Below, piece after piece: positions 42,063 through 50,832 of a DNA stretch of 64,000 nt. This stretch comes from Streptomyces bicolor (lineage in GTDB: Bacteria; Actinomycetota; Actinomycetes; Streptomycetales; Streptomycetaceae): contig NZ_JOFS01000019.1 of assembly GCF_000719285.1 (NCBI RefSeq), positions 62,001-126,000 on the forward strand, written 5' to 3'. Position 1 is the first letter of the stretch. Each line of letters opens with the position of its first letter. The notes under the pieces are model-generated. The model saw only the letters and a list, made by a program, of their open reading frames with translations. It did no database searches and had not been told where the DNA came from. Position numbers and translations under genes: made by a program.

Positions 42063-42081
42063 CGTGCACGCAGTGTGCACG
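42063..42081. promoter_or_regulatory. Inverted repeat CGTGCAC-N5-GTGCACG upstream of cca
   Basis: Perfect 7-base arms around GCAGT, 49 bases before the cca start, in the 270-base divergent DUF6049-cca spacer. It may be a repressor site or a leader hairpin. Confidence 0.4.
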
Positions 42082-42129
42082 TTTAATGGAGGAGCTCGCG
42101 GCCGCCAGGGCCACGTACCCTCTTCTGTT

Positions 42130-43578
42130 GTGCCGAACGCCAACGAAGACAAGCCCAGTGTCCTGAGCCAGGTGCAGCACCGCGCGGTGAGCGAGCTGCT
42201 GCGGGTCGCCCCTGTCGCCGACGACCTCGCCCGCCGATTCCAGGATGCCGGGTTCTCACTCGCCCTGGTCGGTGGATCGGTCCGGGATGCGCTGCTCGGC
42301 CGGCTCGGCAACGACCTGGACTTCACGACCGACGCCCGCCCCGAGGACGTGCTGAAGATCGTGCGCCCATGGGCCGACGCCGTATGGGATGTCGGGATCT
42401 CCTTCGGAACGGTCGGGGCACAGAAGGACGGCTTCCAGGTCGAGGTGACGACCTACCGGTCGGAGGCCTACGACCGGACCTCCCGCAAGCCCGATGTGTC
42501 ATACGGCGACTCCATCGAGCAGGACCTCGTCCGGCGCGATTTCACCGTGAACGCGATGGCCGTCGCGCTGCCGGAGAAGGAGTTCATCGATCCGCACGGT
42601 GGGCTGGAGGATCTCGCGGAGCATGTGCTGCGCACTCCGGGCACGCCCGAGGAGTCATTCTCGGACGACCCGCTGCGCATGATGCGGGCGGCGCGCTTCG
42701 CGGCGCAGCTCGATTTCGAGGTGGCTCCTGAGGTCGTGACGGCCATGAAGGAGATGGCCGGGCGCATCGAGATCGTCTCGGCGGAGCGAGTGCGGGACGA
42801 GCTGAACAAGCTGATCCTCTCTGCTCACCCGCGCAAGGGCCTGGCGCTGCTGGTCGACACCGGGCTCGCCGGGCATGTGCTGCCGGAGCTGCCGGCCCTG
42901 CGGCTGGAGAGCGACGAGCACCACCGGCACAAGGACGTCTACGAGCACACGCTGATCGTCCTGGAGCAGGCGATGGCGCTGGAGGAGAACGGGCCCGACC
43001 TGACCCTCCGGCTGGCCGCGCTGCTGCACGACATCGGCAAGCCGCGCACGCGCCGCTTCGAAAAGGATGGCAGGGTCTCCTTCCACCACCACGAGGTGGT
43101 CGGCGCGAAGATGACCAAGAAGCGCATGACCGCGCTCAAGTACTCCAACGAGCTGGTGAAGGATGTCTCACGTCTGGTCGAGCTCCACCTGCGCTTCCAT
43201 GGCTACGGCACCGGAGAGTGGACGGACTCCGCCGTCCGCCGCTACGTCCGTGACGCGGGCCCGCTCCTGGACCGCCTCCACAAGCTGACCCGCTCGGACT
43301 GCACCACGCGGAACAGGCGCAAGGCGGCCGCACTGTCCCGCGCCTACGACGGTCTGGAGGATCGGATCGCCCAGCTCCAGGAGCAGGAGGAACTGGACGC
43401 GATCCGCCCCGACCTCGACGGCAACCAGATCATGGAGATCCTCGGCGTCGGTCCGGGGCCGGTCATCGGCCGCGCGTACAAGCACATGCTGGAGCTGCGG
43501 CTGGAGAACGGGCCGATGGGGTACGACGAGGCGGTGGGTGCGCTCAAGGAGTGGTGGGCCCAGGAGTCAGAGGCCTGA
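42130..43578 (+). CDS. cca: CCA tRNA nucleotidyltransferase
   Basis: GTG at 42130 gives 482 aa, near the family length. No clear ribosome site is seen, so the start is uncertain and a GTG at 42058 is possible. The head domain has GGSVRDALLGRLGNDLDFTTDARPED with the two catalytic Asp. The middle has RRDFTVNAMAV and DPHGGLEDL. A C-terminal HD domain has LLHDIGKPRTRRF. It adds or repairs the 3' CCA of tRNAs, needed here because neither tRNA gene in the window encodes CCA. Confidence 0.93.
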   Translation: MPNANEDKPSVLSQVQHRAVSELLRVAPVADDLARRFQDAGFSLALVGGSVRDALLGRLGNDLDFTTDARPEDVLKIVRPWADAVWDVGISFGTVGAQKDGFQVEVTTYRSEAYDRTSRKPDVSYGDSIEQDLVRRDFTVNAMAVALPEKEFIDPHGGLEDLAEHVLRTPGTPEESFSDDPLRMMRAARFAAQLDFEVAPEVVTAMKEMAGRIEIVSAERVRDELNKLILSAHPRKGLALLVDTGLAGHVLPELPALRLESDEHHRHKDVYEHTLIVLEQAMALEENGPDLTLRLAALLHDIGKPRTRRFEKDGRVSFHHHEVVGAKMTKKRMTALKYSNELVKDVSRLVELHLRFHGYGTGEWTDSAVRRYVRDAGPLLDRLHKLTRSDCTTRNRRKAAALSRAYDGLEDRIAQLQEQEELDAIRPDLDGNQIMEILGVGPGPVIGRAYKHMLELRLENGPMGYDEAVGALKEWWAQESEA

Positions 43579-43594
43579 GTGGACCCGGGCAGAC

Positions 43595-43640
43595 GAAGAG
43601 GCGGGGCCATGTTTCACGTGAAACATGGCCCCGCCTCTTC
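43595..43640. terminator. 46-bp perfect palindrome: bidirectional terminator with parS at its centre
   Basis: GAAGAGGCGGGGCCATGTTTC... folds on itself over all 23 base pairs with no loop bases; the central 16 bp are an exact parS. It lies between the stop codons of convergent cca and the LppU-like gene. As RNA it would form a long stem with only the tightest turn open. Confidence 0.9.
43610..43625. other. parS: parS site, exact
   Basis: TGTTTCACGTGAAACA, the exact centre of the terminator palindrome. Confidence 0.95.
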
Positions 43641-43642
43641 GA

Positions 43643-43658
43643 TGTTTCACGTGAAACA
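43643..43658. other. parS: parS site, exact
   Basis: TGTTTCACGTGAAACA, centre 33 bp from the previous parS and 12 bases from the LppU-like stop codon. Confidence 0.95.
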
Positions 43659-43669
43659 ACAGGGTCAGA

Positions 43670-44212
43670 TCAGAGGGTCTTGAGGCACAGCAGGAACTCC
43701 TCGTCGCTGGTGCCCGTCTTCATCGTCTCGGTGTAGACGCTGGTGGCCCCCTCGACCTTGCTGCACTCGGTCTGGGCGGTAAGAGACGTGTAGTGCCCCT
43801 TGATCTTCTTGAGTATCTTCACCTCGGCCTCGGAGGAGGAGCAGTCCACAATCTCGAGGGTGTCATCCGAGACCGACGAAGACGGGGCCTTCAGGCAGTC
43901 GCCCTCCGCGGCGTTCTTGGGATCGTCCTGGCTGAGTACGTAGGCGACAATGAGCATGATGCCGAAGGCCGTGACGGCAAGAACGTTCTTGATCGTCTTG
44001 AAGCTGAACCTGCGGCCCGGCTGCTGCGGCGGAACCGGCGCATACGGCGCCGCCCCCTGCGGGGGGAATCCCGGCTGGCCCGGCTGCTGCGGGTAGCCGC
44101 CCTGGGGCGGGTACGGGGCCTGACCCTGAGGCTGACCGTAGGGCTGCTGAGCCTGGGCGTACGGGTTCTGGCCCTGGGCGTACGGGTTGCCCTGGGGCGG
44201 CGGAGTTGTCAC
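43670..44212 (-). CDS. LppU/SCO3897-like membrane protein
   Basis: GTG at 44212 follows AGGGGGAACC and gives 180 aa. The first 85 residues are Gln/Pro/Gly/Tyr repeats (NPYAQGQNPYAQ). One membrane segment lies at about 90-110 (NVLAVTAFGIMLIVAYVLS), then a small outside domain with four cysteines (DCLKA, DCSSS, TECS, LCLKTL) likely in two disulfides. The pattern fits what I know as the LppU/SCO3897 family; function unknown. Confidence 0.8.
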   Translation of the reverse strand: MTTPPPQGNPYAQGQNPYAQAQQPYGQPQGQAPYPPQGGYPQQPGQPGFPPQGAAPYAPVPPQQPGRRFSFKTIKNVLAVTAFGIMLIVAYVLSQDDPKNAAEGDCLKAPSSSVSDDTLEIVDCSSSEAEVKILKKIKGHYTSLTAQTECSKVEGATSVYTETMKTGTSDEEFLLCLKTL

Positions 44213-44321
44213 TTGAGGTTCCCCCTGGAACATGGGTGTGTGACGCGAGCAATGCGCGTTATAAGACGGACGTAAGTTACCGGCCACCACTGACAGCCCC
44301 TCAATCGAGGGGGACTCCGTG

Positions 44322-45599
44322 TCATTGATGTGACACGGAGCGGTGTTCAAAGCGGGCCATAGCCGCAGCAACTGCCGCGTAGACAACGGCGACTGTGACC
44401 AGGAGAGGTGTCGAGCGGCCGTCGGGCGGCAGGATCAGGGCGGCCACGCCGGCGGCTCCGACGAATGCGACGTTGAACAGCACGTCGTAGACGGAGAAGA
44501 TCCGGCCCCGGAAGCCGTCCTCGACCGAGGTCTGCACGATCGTGTCCGTAGCGATCTTCGCACCCTGTGTCGTCAGACCCAGGACGAATGCCGCCGCCAG
44601 CATGGGAGTTGTGGCGAGTGGTAGGCCGAGCGCGGGGACCAGGATCGCCGCTGTCGCCCCACACACCACGATCCAGCGGCCCGGGCCAAGTCGCCCCGCA
44701 GCCCAGGGGGTTGCCACGGCGGCGGCGAAGAATCCCGCGCCGGAGATGGCCAAGGCCAGCCCCAGCAGGGCGAGTCCGTCATCGGTGTTCGAGGAGAAGG
44801 CGTACCGGCAGAGCATCAGCAGCATGACCAGCAGGGCGCCGTAGCAGAAGCGCATCAGGGTCATCGTGAACAGCGCCCAGGCGGCCTCCCGGCGTGGCGG
44901 AGTGGCGAGATGGCGTACGCCTGCCGCCAGGTCGCGTGCGGTTCCGGAGAGGGCGGCTGCGAGACCTGGCTGCACCAACTCGAGGTCAGGTCCCAGCAGT
45001 TCTCGTGACATGCGCAGCGACGCCAGCCCCGCGCACAGGTACAGCACGGCTGCCAGGAGCACCACGGCGGCGTCGGAGTCCGAGATCACCAGCCGTACTA
45101 CGAAGGCCAGACCGCCACCTGCGAACGCGGCGAGCGTTCCGGCAGTCGGGGAAACGGAGTTGGCGATCACGAGGCGCTCTTCGTCGACCACGCGTGGCAG
45201 CGCGGCGGACAGGCCGGACAGAACGAAGCGGTTGACGGCGGTGACGCACAGGGCGGAGACGTAGAAGAGCCAGTCCGGGACCTGGGTGAGGATCAGGACA
45301 GCCGTCGCCGAGGCCAGCACGGTGCGCAGCAGGCCGCCGTACAGGAGAACCTGGCGGCGGCGCCAGCGGTCCAGCAGGACACCGGAGAACGGCCCCACCA
45401 GGGAGTACGGCAGGAGCAGCACCGCCATCGCGGAGGCGATCGCGGCGGCGGAGGTCTGTTTCTCCGGCGAGAAGACGACGTACGTGGCGAGCGCGGTCTG
45501 GTAGACGCCGTCGGCGCCCTGCGAGAGCAGGCGTACGGTGAGCAGGCGCCGGAAGTTCCGGAAGCGCAGCAGGACCCGCAGGTCGCGTACGACGGACAT
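44322..45599 (-). CDS. Major facilitator superfamily transporter
   Basis: ATG at 45599 follows GTGAGG. The 425-aa product has about 12 membrane segments. The loop after segment 2 has GVLLDRWRRRQVLLYGG, the MFS signature. Substrate unknown; a drug exporter is possible but not shown. It follows the inositol-phosphate synthase gene on the same strand but is separated by a terminator. Confidence 0.88.
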   Translation of the reverse strand: MSVVRDLRVLLRFRNFRRLLTVRLLSQGADGVYQTALATYVVFSPEKQTSAAAIASAMAVLLLPYSLVGPFSGVLLDRWRRRQVLLYGGLLRTVLASATAVLILTQVPDWLFYVSALCVTAVNRFVLSGLSAALPRVVDEERLVIANSVSPTAGTLAAFAGGGLAFVVRLVISDSDAAVVLLAAVLYLCAGLASLRMSRELLGPDLELVQPGLAAALSGTARDLAAGVRHLATPPRREAAWALFTMTLMRFCYGALLVMLLMLCRYAFSSNTDDGLALLGLALAISGAGFFAAAVATPWAAGRLGPGRWIVVCGATAAILVPALGLPLATTPMLAAAFVLGLTTQGAKIATDTIVQTSVEDGFRGRIFSVYDVLFNVAFVGAAGVAALILPPDGRSTPLLVTVAVVYAAVAAAMARFEHRSVSHQ

Positions 45600-45622
45600 G
45601 GGGCCCAGCCTCACATACGGGA

Positions 45623-45654
45623 AGGGTCCCCGGGCGGTACAACCCGGGGACCCT
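45623..45654 (-). terminator. Terminator after ino1
   Basis: AGGGTCCCCGGG (45623-45634) pairs perfectly with CCCGGGGACCCT (45643-45654), between ino1 and the MFS gene. Confidence 0.8.
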
Positions 45655-45741
45655 CGGCAGCTCTGGCAGGAGCGTTCTGGTGCGGCGCTGCGGTGCTTTG
45701 GCGCGCAGTGCTGCGTCTCGCCAGCACAGTGCCGTGTCTCG

Positions 45742-46824
45742 CTAGCGCTCGACTTCGCCCTTGATGAACTTCTCCACGTTCTCGCGGGCCACGTCGTCGA
45801 AGTACTGGACCGGCGGGGACTTCATGAAGTAGCTCGAGGCCGACAGGATCGGGCCGCCGATGCCGCGGTCCTTGGCGATCTTCGCGGCGCGCAGGGCGTC
45901 GATGATGACGCCGGCGGAGTTCGGGGAGTCCCAGACCTCGAGCTTGTACTCCAGGTTCAGCGGGACGTCACCGAAGGCGCGGCCCTCGAGGCGGACGTAC
46001 GCCCACTTGCGGTCGTCGAGCCAGGCGACGTAGTCGGACGGGCCGATGTGGACGTTCTTCTCGCCGAGCTCCCGGTCGGGGATCTGGGAGGTGACGGCCT
46101 GCGTCTTGGAGATCTTCTTGGACTCCAGGCGCTCGCGCTCGAGCATGTTCTTGAAGTCCATGTTGCCGCCGACGTTCAGCTGCATCGTGCGGTCCAGGAT
46201 GACGCCGCGGTCCTCGAACAGCTTCGCCATGACGCGGTGCGTGATGGTCGCGCCGACCTGGGACTTGATGTCGTCACCGACGATCGGGACGCCCGCCTCC
46301 GTGAACTTGTCCGCCCACTCCTTCGTACCTGCGATGAAGACCGGCAGGGCGTTGACGAAGGCGACCTTGGCGTCGATGGCGCACTGGGCGTAGAACTTCG
46401 CCGCGTCCTCGGAGCCCACGGGCAGGTAGCAGACGAGGACGTCGACCTGCTTGTCCTTGAGGACCTGGACGACGTCGACCGGGGCCTCGGCGGACTCCTC
46501 GATGGTCTCGCGGTAGTACTTGCCGAGGCCGTCGAGGGTGTGGCCGCGCTGGACGGTCACGCCGGTGCGGGGCACGTCGCAGATCTTGATGGTGTTGTTC
46601 TCGCTGGCGCCGATGGCGTCCGCGAGGTCGAGGCCGACCTTCTTCGCGTCGACATCGAAGGCGGCGACGAACTCGACGTCCCGGACGTGGTAGTCGCCGA
46701 ACTGCACGTGCATCAGGCCGGGGACCTTGGACGCCGGGTCGGCGTCCTTGTAGTACTCGACTCCCTGAACCAGCGACGCGGCGCAGTTGCCCACGCCGAC
46801 GACGGCTACGCGAACCGAACCCAT
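45742..46824 (-). CDS. ino1: Inositol-3-phosphate synthase
   Basis: ATG at 46824 gives 360 aa starting [21 protein letters not shown], the family start and NAD motif. A start 16 codons earlier lacks support. Other hallmarks are [36 protein letters not shown] and [13 protein letters not shown]. It converts glucose 6-phosphate to myo-inositol 3-phosphate, the precursor of mycothiol and phosphatidylinositol in actinomycetes. It starts 44 bases after padR and probably shares its operon. Confidence 0.95.
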   Translation of the reverse strand: MGSVRVAVVGVGNCAASLVQGVEYYKDADPASKVPGLMHVQFGDYHVRDVEFVAAFDVDAKKVGLDLADAIGASENNTIKICDVPRTGVTVQRGHTLDGLGKYYRETIEESAEAPVDVVQVLKDKQVDVLVCYLPVGSEDAAKFYAQCAIDAKVAFVNALPVFIAGTKEWADKFTEAGVPIVGDDIKSQVGATITHRVMAKLFEDRGVILDRTMQLNVGGNMDFKNMLERERLESKKISKTQAVTSQIPDRELGEKNVHIGPSDYVAWLDDRKWAYVRLEGRAFGDVPLNLEYKLEVWDSPNSAGVIIDALRAAKIAKDRGIGGPILSASSYFMKSPPVQYFDDVARENVEKFIKGEVER

Positions 46825-46868
46825 TCCGGTTGCTCCCTGTGTGTACGAGTGAGGCCCTGACTGGGCGC

Positions 46869-47552
46869 TCACGTGGCGGTGTCGCCGGGCGAATCCGTCT
46901 TGGGGGCGTCCCCGGGACGGGGCAGATCGCCCGGCTCTCCAGATGTGGTGTCCTGCTGAGCGGACCCCCCGGAAGCGGAACCTTTCAGGTCCCGCCCGGC
47001 CCGCTCGCTCTCGATGAGCTCGTTCAGCCAGCGCACTTCGCGCTCCACGGACTCCATCCCGTGGCGCTGGAGCTCAAGCGTGTAGTCGTCGAGGCGCTCC
47101 CGAGTGCGTGCCAGAGAGGCGCGCATCTTCTCCAGGCGCTCCTCCAGCCGGCTGCGGCGGCCCTCCAGCACGCGCATGCGCACGTCCTGCGGTGTGCGTC
47201 CGAAGAAGGCAAATCGGGCAGCGAAGTGCTCGTCCTCGTACGCGTCAGGGCCGGTCTGCGAGAGCAGCTCCTCGAAGTGTTCCTTACCTTCCGCCGTCAA
47301 CCGGTAGACGATCTTGGCGCGACGGCCCGCGAGGGGCGCTGCGACCGCGTCCTCGGCGGTGTTCCCCGTTTCCTCGATCAACCAGCCGTTGGCGACCAGC
47401 GTCTTGAGGCAGGGATAGAGCGTGCCGTAGCTGAAGGCACGGAACACGCCCAGCGATGTATTGAGTCGTTTGCGCAGCTCGTAGCCGTGCATCGGGGACT
47501 CGCGGAGCAGTCCGAGTACGGCGAACTCGAGGATCCCGGAACGTCGGCTCAT
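46869..47552 (-). CDS. PadR family transcriptional regulator
   Basis: The 227-aa product has the PadR winged helix (about 5-95: [24 protein letters not shown], then [19 protein letters not shown]). A coiled-coil dimer region at about 130-190 and an acidic disordered tail follow. An operator palindrome lies 28 bases upstream. It likely controls itself and the downstream inositol-phosphate synthase; the ligand is unknown. Confidence 0.92.
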   Translation of the reverse strand: MSRRSGILEFAVLGLLRESPMHGYELRKRLNTSLGVFRAFSYGTLYPCLKTLVANGWLIEETGNTAEDAVAAPLAGRRAKIVYRLTAEGKEHFEELLSQTGPDAYEDEHFAARFAFFGRTPQDVRMRVLEGRRSRLEERLEKMRASLARTRERLDDYTLELQRHGMESVEREVRWLNELIESERAGRDLKGSASGGSAQQDTTSGEPGDLPRPGDAPKTDSPGDTAT

Positions 47553-47580
47553 CCCCTCGCCTCCTCGGCTTATCTCGCGC

Positions 47581-47603
47581 TGATGTATCGACTCGATACA
47601 TCA
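47581..47603. promoter_or_regulatory. Perfect 23-bp operator palindrome upstream of padR-ino1
   Basis: TGATGTATCGA and TCGATACATCA (11-base arms) flank one central base. The ATGTAT...ATACAT core is the form of PadR-family operators. It is unusually AT-rich for this genome and sits just in front of padR. Confidence 0.85.
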
Positions 47604-47744
47604 AGACGATAGAACGGCCTTCCGGACGCGACAAGTGGGGGAACGGTGAACGGGATCACATCAACGATTCATGGGGAGCGAGTTGCCTGATTTGGGGTGA
47701 AGTTCGGTGCAAGGCGGGCTTTGCCGGTGCGTAGTCTGTGCGCC

Positions 47745-47897
47745 ATGCACACCACCGGGAACCGAGCGACGTCCGTGGGCGTCGTTGTCCTTGGTGCAGT
47801 ACGGGTGAATGCGGGACCGACCACATCCGTACTCCGGGGGGACCGGAAAATCGCCGCCGTTGCCAGGCGCGCAGGGGTGCGCCTGCCCGAGGAGTAG
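47745..47897 (+). CDS. Possible 50-aa leader peptide upstream of the PBP gene
   Basis: ATG at 47745 has no ribosome site, but TAGTCT lies seven bases upstream as a possible -10 for a leaderless message. The 50-aa frame has moderately high GC third positions and ends at a TAG inside the ribosome site of the PBP gene, which allows coupling. It contains GNRATSVGVVVLGAVRV and RRAGVRLPEE. No family is recognised. It overlaps the candidate ECF promoter, so it may be no gene at all. Confidence 0.3.
   Translation: MHTTGNRATSVGVVVLGAVRVNAGPTTSVLRGDRKIAAVARRAGVRLPEE
47757..47786 (+). promoter_or_regulatory. Candidate ECF-sigma promoter of the PBP gene
   Basis: GGGAAC (47757-47762), an 18-base gap and GTCGTT (47781-47786) resemble promoters read by envelope-stress ECF sigma factors (GGAAC ... 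GTC/GTT). A start here would leave a leader of about 110 bases before the PBP. Confidence 0.4.
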
Positions 47898-47904
47898 TCG
47901 TTCG

Positions 47905-50589
47905 ATGAGCGAGCACCGTCGCAAACCGCCGCAGCCGCAGGGAGGCGGACGTGCCGCGGCCCGACGCGGCCAGTCCGGCTCGTCCTCCGGCCGCCGCGCG
48001 GCACCGCGAGGCGCCACCGGGTCTCCCTCCGACTCGTACGGGTCGGGTCCCAGCGGTTCGGGAGGCGAGGAACGCCAGTACGGCGGCCGAGCCGAGGCAC
48101 GCCGCGCGGCCCAGAGAAGTGGCGGCCGCCGTAGAGCGGCCGAGCCTGGCCGGGGTGGCCGCCGGGCCGCTCCGGGCGGGCCGACCGGTCCCGGGCGGGG
48201 CCGCGGCAGGGCCGCTCCCCCCGGAAAGAAGCGGTTCATCGACTATCCGCGGGCGGGTAAGTACGGCGTCGGGCGCTGGGTGCCTTCGTGGAAGCTCGTG
48301 TCGGGCCTCTTCCTGGCCTTCTTCGGGAGCCTGGTTGCCGTGGCCGGTATCGGTTACGCCATGGTGGGCGTCCCCAAGGTCGACCTGGCCGCGAAGGCGC
48401 AGAACAACGTCTACTACTGGTCCAACGGAGACGAGATGGTCTCCACGGGCGGTGAGACGAACCGGCAGATCATCAACCTGTCGCAGATCCCCAAGGCGAT
48501 GCAGAACGCTGTGATCTCGCAGGAGAACAAGACCTTCTACGATGACAGCGGCATCGACCCGAAGGGCATCGCCCGCGCGGTGTTCAATATGGCGACCGGT
48601 GGCGAGACGCAGGGTGGTTCCACCATCACCCAGCAGTACGTGAAGAACGCGCGGCTCGGTGACCAGTCGCAGACGATCTCTCGCAAGTTCAAGGAGATCT
48701 TCATTTCGGTCAAGGTAGGAACCACGGTGCCGAAGGACGACATCATGGCCGGCTACCTGAACTCCGCTTACTACGGCCGCAATGCCTACGGGATCCAGGC
48801 CGCTGCCCGCGCCTACTTCAACAAGAACGCCATCGACCTGAACGCGGGCCAGTGCGCATTCCTGGCGGCCATGCTCAAGGGCGCCACGTACTACGACCCC
48901 GCAGGTGCGACGTCCATCGATCCGGCGGCCACCCCCGAGGCGAACAGCAAGCGGGCCTTGATCCAGATGCAGGACACCCTCACCAAGATGGTCGAGTACG
49001 GGCATCTGAGCGCGGAGGAGCGAGCCAAGTACACCAAGCTCCCCGAAGTGCAGAACCCGCGCTTCAACACCGCCCTGAGCGGCCAGATCGGCTACCTCGT
49101 CGATCTGGCCAACAGTTACCTGGTCAACAACAGCAAGACGACCGGGATCACCGAACAGAAGCTGCGGGAGGGCGGCCTCTCGATCTACACCACCTTCGAC
49201 AAGAAAAAGGTGAAGGAGCTCGAGAAGGCAGTGACGAAGGTCTACAAGGCCAACATCAAGCCCGAGGAGCGGCCGAAGACCGACACCCACGTCCAGTTCG
49301 GCGGGGCCTCGGTGGATCCGTCCACCGGTGCGATCAGGGCCTGCTACGGAGGCTCGGACGCGACCAAGCACTTCACCAACAACTGCGATGTGACCGGTGC
49401 CCAGGTCGGCTCGACGTTCAAGCCGTTCGTGCTCGCCGCCGCGATGAAGTGGGGCGTCCGGAACCCTGACGGCCCCGCGGAGCAGGCCCAGGACGAACGC
49501 ACAAAGGTCTCTCCGAAGAGCTTCTACAGCGGCAAGAACAAGCTCAAGATCAAGGACTACGACCGTCAGATCTGGCGGAACGAGAAGGGCGAAGAGTGGA
49601 ACCAGGTCAACGACGGCGATGAGTCGTACGGCACTCCGCCGAGCTACCGGATCGACCTTCGTGAGGCGATGCGGGAGTCGGTGAACTCCGCTTTCGTGCA
49701 GCTCGGCATGGATGTCGGGCTGGACAAGGTGAAGGAGGCGGCGGTGGACGCCGGCGTCCTGGAGAGCAGCCTGGCCGGTGCCAACTACCCGTCCTTCTCC
49801 ATCGGCACCTCCCAGCCGAGTGCCATCCGCATGGCGGGCGCGTACGCCACCTTCGCGGCCAGCGGGAAGCAGCGTGCTCCCTTCTCCGTCACGAAGGTGA
49901 CGAGCAAGGACGGCGATGTCTTCACCCACGAAACCCTAACCAAGGATGCCTTCACCTCGGCGGTCGCTGACAACGTCACGGACGTCCTGAAGACGGTGGT
50001 CGAGGACGGCACGGGTACCAACGCCCAGCTGACCGGCCGTGAGGTGGCGGGCAAGACCGGTACCACGGACGGCAACCGGTCCGCCTGGTTCGTCGGCTAC
50101 ACCCCGCAGCTGTCGACGGCGATCTCGATGTTCAGGATGGACGACAACGAGAAGAACCAGAACCGTGAGTTCCTGAAGATGTTCGGAACGGGTGGCCAGG
50201 AGAAGATCCACGGTGCCTCGTTCCCGGCCGAGATCTGGCATGACTACATGGAGCAGGCGCTGAAGGGCACGCAGCCGAAGCCCTTCCCGACGCCGGAGGC
50301 CATCGGTGAGGTCATCAACGACATCCCGACCCCGACGCCTACTCCCACGCCCAGCCAGACCGAGGAAGCCAGCCCGACTCCGAGTCCGACGCCCAGTGAG
50401 TCGCTGACCTCGCCGACGCCCACGCCGACGGAGACCTGCTTCGGCTTCCAGTGCAATGACGTCGGAGGTGCGGACAACGGCGGCACTGACGGAGGCGTGA
50501 CCTCGACACCGACGCCAACGGAGACGGAGACCGACGGCAACGGCAATGCCAACGGCAACGGAGGCATCTTCGGCGGACCGTCAGGCTGA
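47905..50589 (+). CDS. Bifunctional class A penicillin-binding protein
   Basis: ATG at 47905 follows GAGGAG; longer starts lack support. The 894-aa product has a 110-residue Arg/Gly/Ser-rich cytoplasmic arm and a membrane segment at 131-153. A GT51 glycosyltransferase domain has the catalytic Glu in SQENKTFYDD and GGSTITQQYVKN. The transpeptidase has the active serine in STFKPF, SVN and KTGTT. The tail is Pro/Thr-rich (PTPTPTPTPS). It polymerises and cross-links peptidoglycan outside the membrane. Confidence 0.95.
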   Translation: MSEHRRKPPQPQGGGRAAARRGQSGSSSGRRAAPRGATGSPSDSYGSGPSGSGGEERQYGGRAEARRAAQRSGGRRRAAEPGRGGRRAAPGGPTGPGRGRGRAAPPGKKRFIDYPRAGKYGVGRWVPSWKLVSGLFLAFFGSLVAVAGIGYAMVGVPKVDLAAKAQNNVYYWSNGDEMVSTGGETNRQIINLSQIPKAMQNAVISQENKTFYDDSGIDPKGIARAVFNMATGGETQGGSTITQQYVKNARLGDQSQTISRKFKEIFISVKVGTTVPKDDIMAGYLNSAYYGRNAYGIQAAARAYFNKNAIDLNAGQCAFLAAMLKGATYYDPAGATSIDPAATPEANSKRALIQMQDTLTKMVEYGHLSAEERAKYTKLPEVQNPRFNTALSGQIGYLVDLANSYLVNNSKTTGITEQKLREGGLSIYTTFDKKKVKELEKAVTKVYKANIKPEERPKTDTHVQFGGASVDPSTGAIRACYGGSDATKHFTNNCDVTGAQVGSTFKPFVLAAAMKWGVRNPDGPAEQAQDERTKVSPKSFYSGKNKLKIKDYDRQIWRNEKGEEWNQVNDGDESYGTPPSYRIDLREAMRESVNSAFVQLGMDVGLDKVKEAAVDAGVLESSLAGANYPSFSIGTSQPSAIRMAGAYATFAASGKQRAPFSVTKVTSKDGDVFTHETLTKDAFTSAVADNVTDVLKTVVEDGTGTNAQLTGREVAGKTGTTDGNRSAWFVGYTPQLSTAISMFRMDDNEKNQNREFLKMFGTGGQEKIHGASFPAEIWHDYMEQALKGTQPKPFPTPEAIGEVINDIPTPTPTPTPSQTEEASPTPSPTPSESLTSPTPTPTETCFGFQCNDVGGADNGGTDGGVTSTPTPTETETDGNGNANGNGGIFGGPSG

Positions 50590-50613
50590 CCGATGGCTCA
50601 CCCGTCGCATGAA

Positions 50614-50657
50614 GGCCGGTGGCCGGCACCCCGCTTGGTGGGTGCCGGCCACCGGCC
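50614..50657 (+). terminator. Terminator after the PBP gene
   Basis: A 17-bp perfect stem (GGCCGGTGGCCGGCACC at 50614-50630 with its complement at 50641-50657) around a 10-base loop, followed by GTTTCG. Confidence 0.88.
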
Positions 50658-50691
50658 GTTTCGCCTCTTGGGGGGCACTCGGGCGTCGGCC

Positions 50692-50707
50692 TGTTTCACG
50701 TGAAACG
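50692..50707. other. parS: parS site, one mismatch
   Basis: TGTTTCACGTGAAACG; first of a close pair downstream of the PBP terminator. Confidence 0.92.
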
Positions 50708-50709
50708 TC

Positions 50710-50725
50710 GGTTTCACGTGAAACA
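50710..50725. other. parS: parS site, one mismatch
   Basis: GGTTTCACGTGAAACA; centre 18 bp from the previous site. It would lie on nearly the opposite face of the helix from it. Confidence 0.9.
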
Positions 50726-50832
50726 CTCAGCCGCAGGACTCCTTTGGTAGCGGTCTCCGAGGCGCAGGCGCACACAACGTTGTTCGCTGGAGGCATGGGG
50801 ACGTCTCAGGGACGTACGGCAGGATGTGCCTC

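Noticed and set aside
47656..49929. A 757-codon minus-strand frame opposite the PBP
   Set aside because: Shadow of the PBP gene; no family motif.
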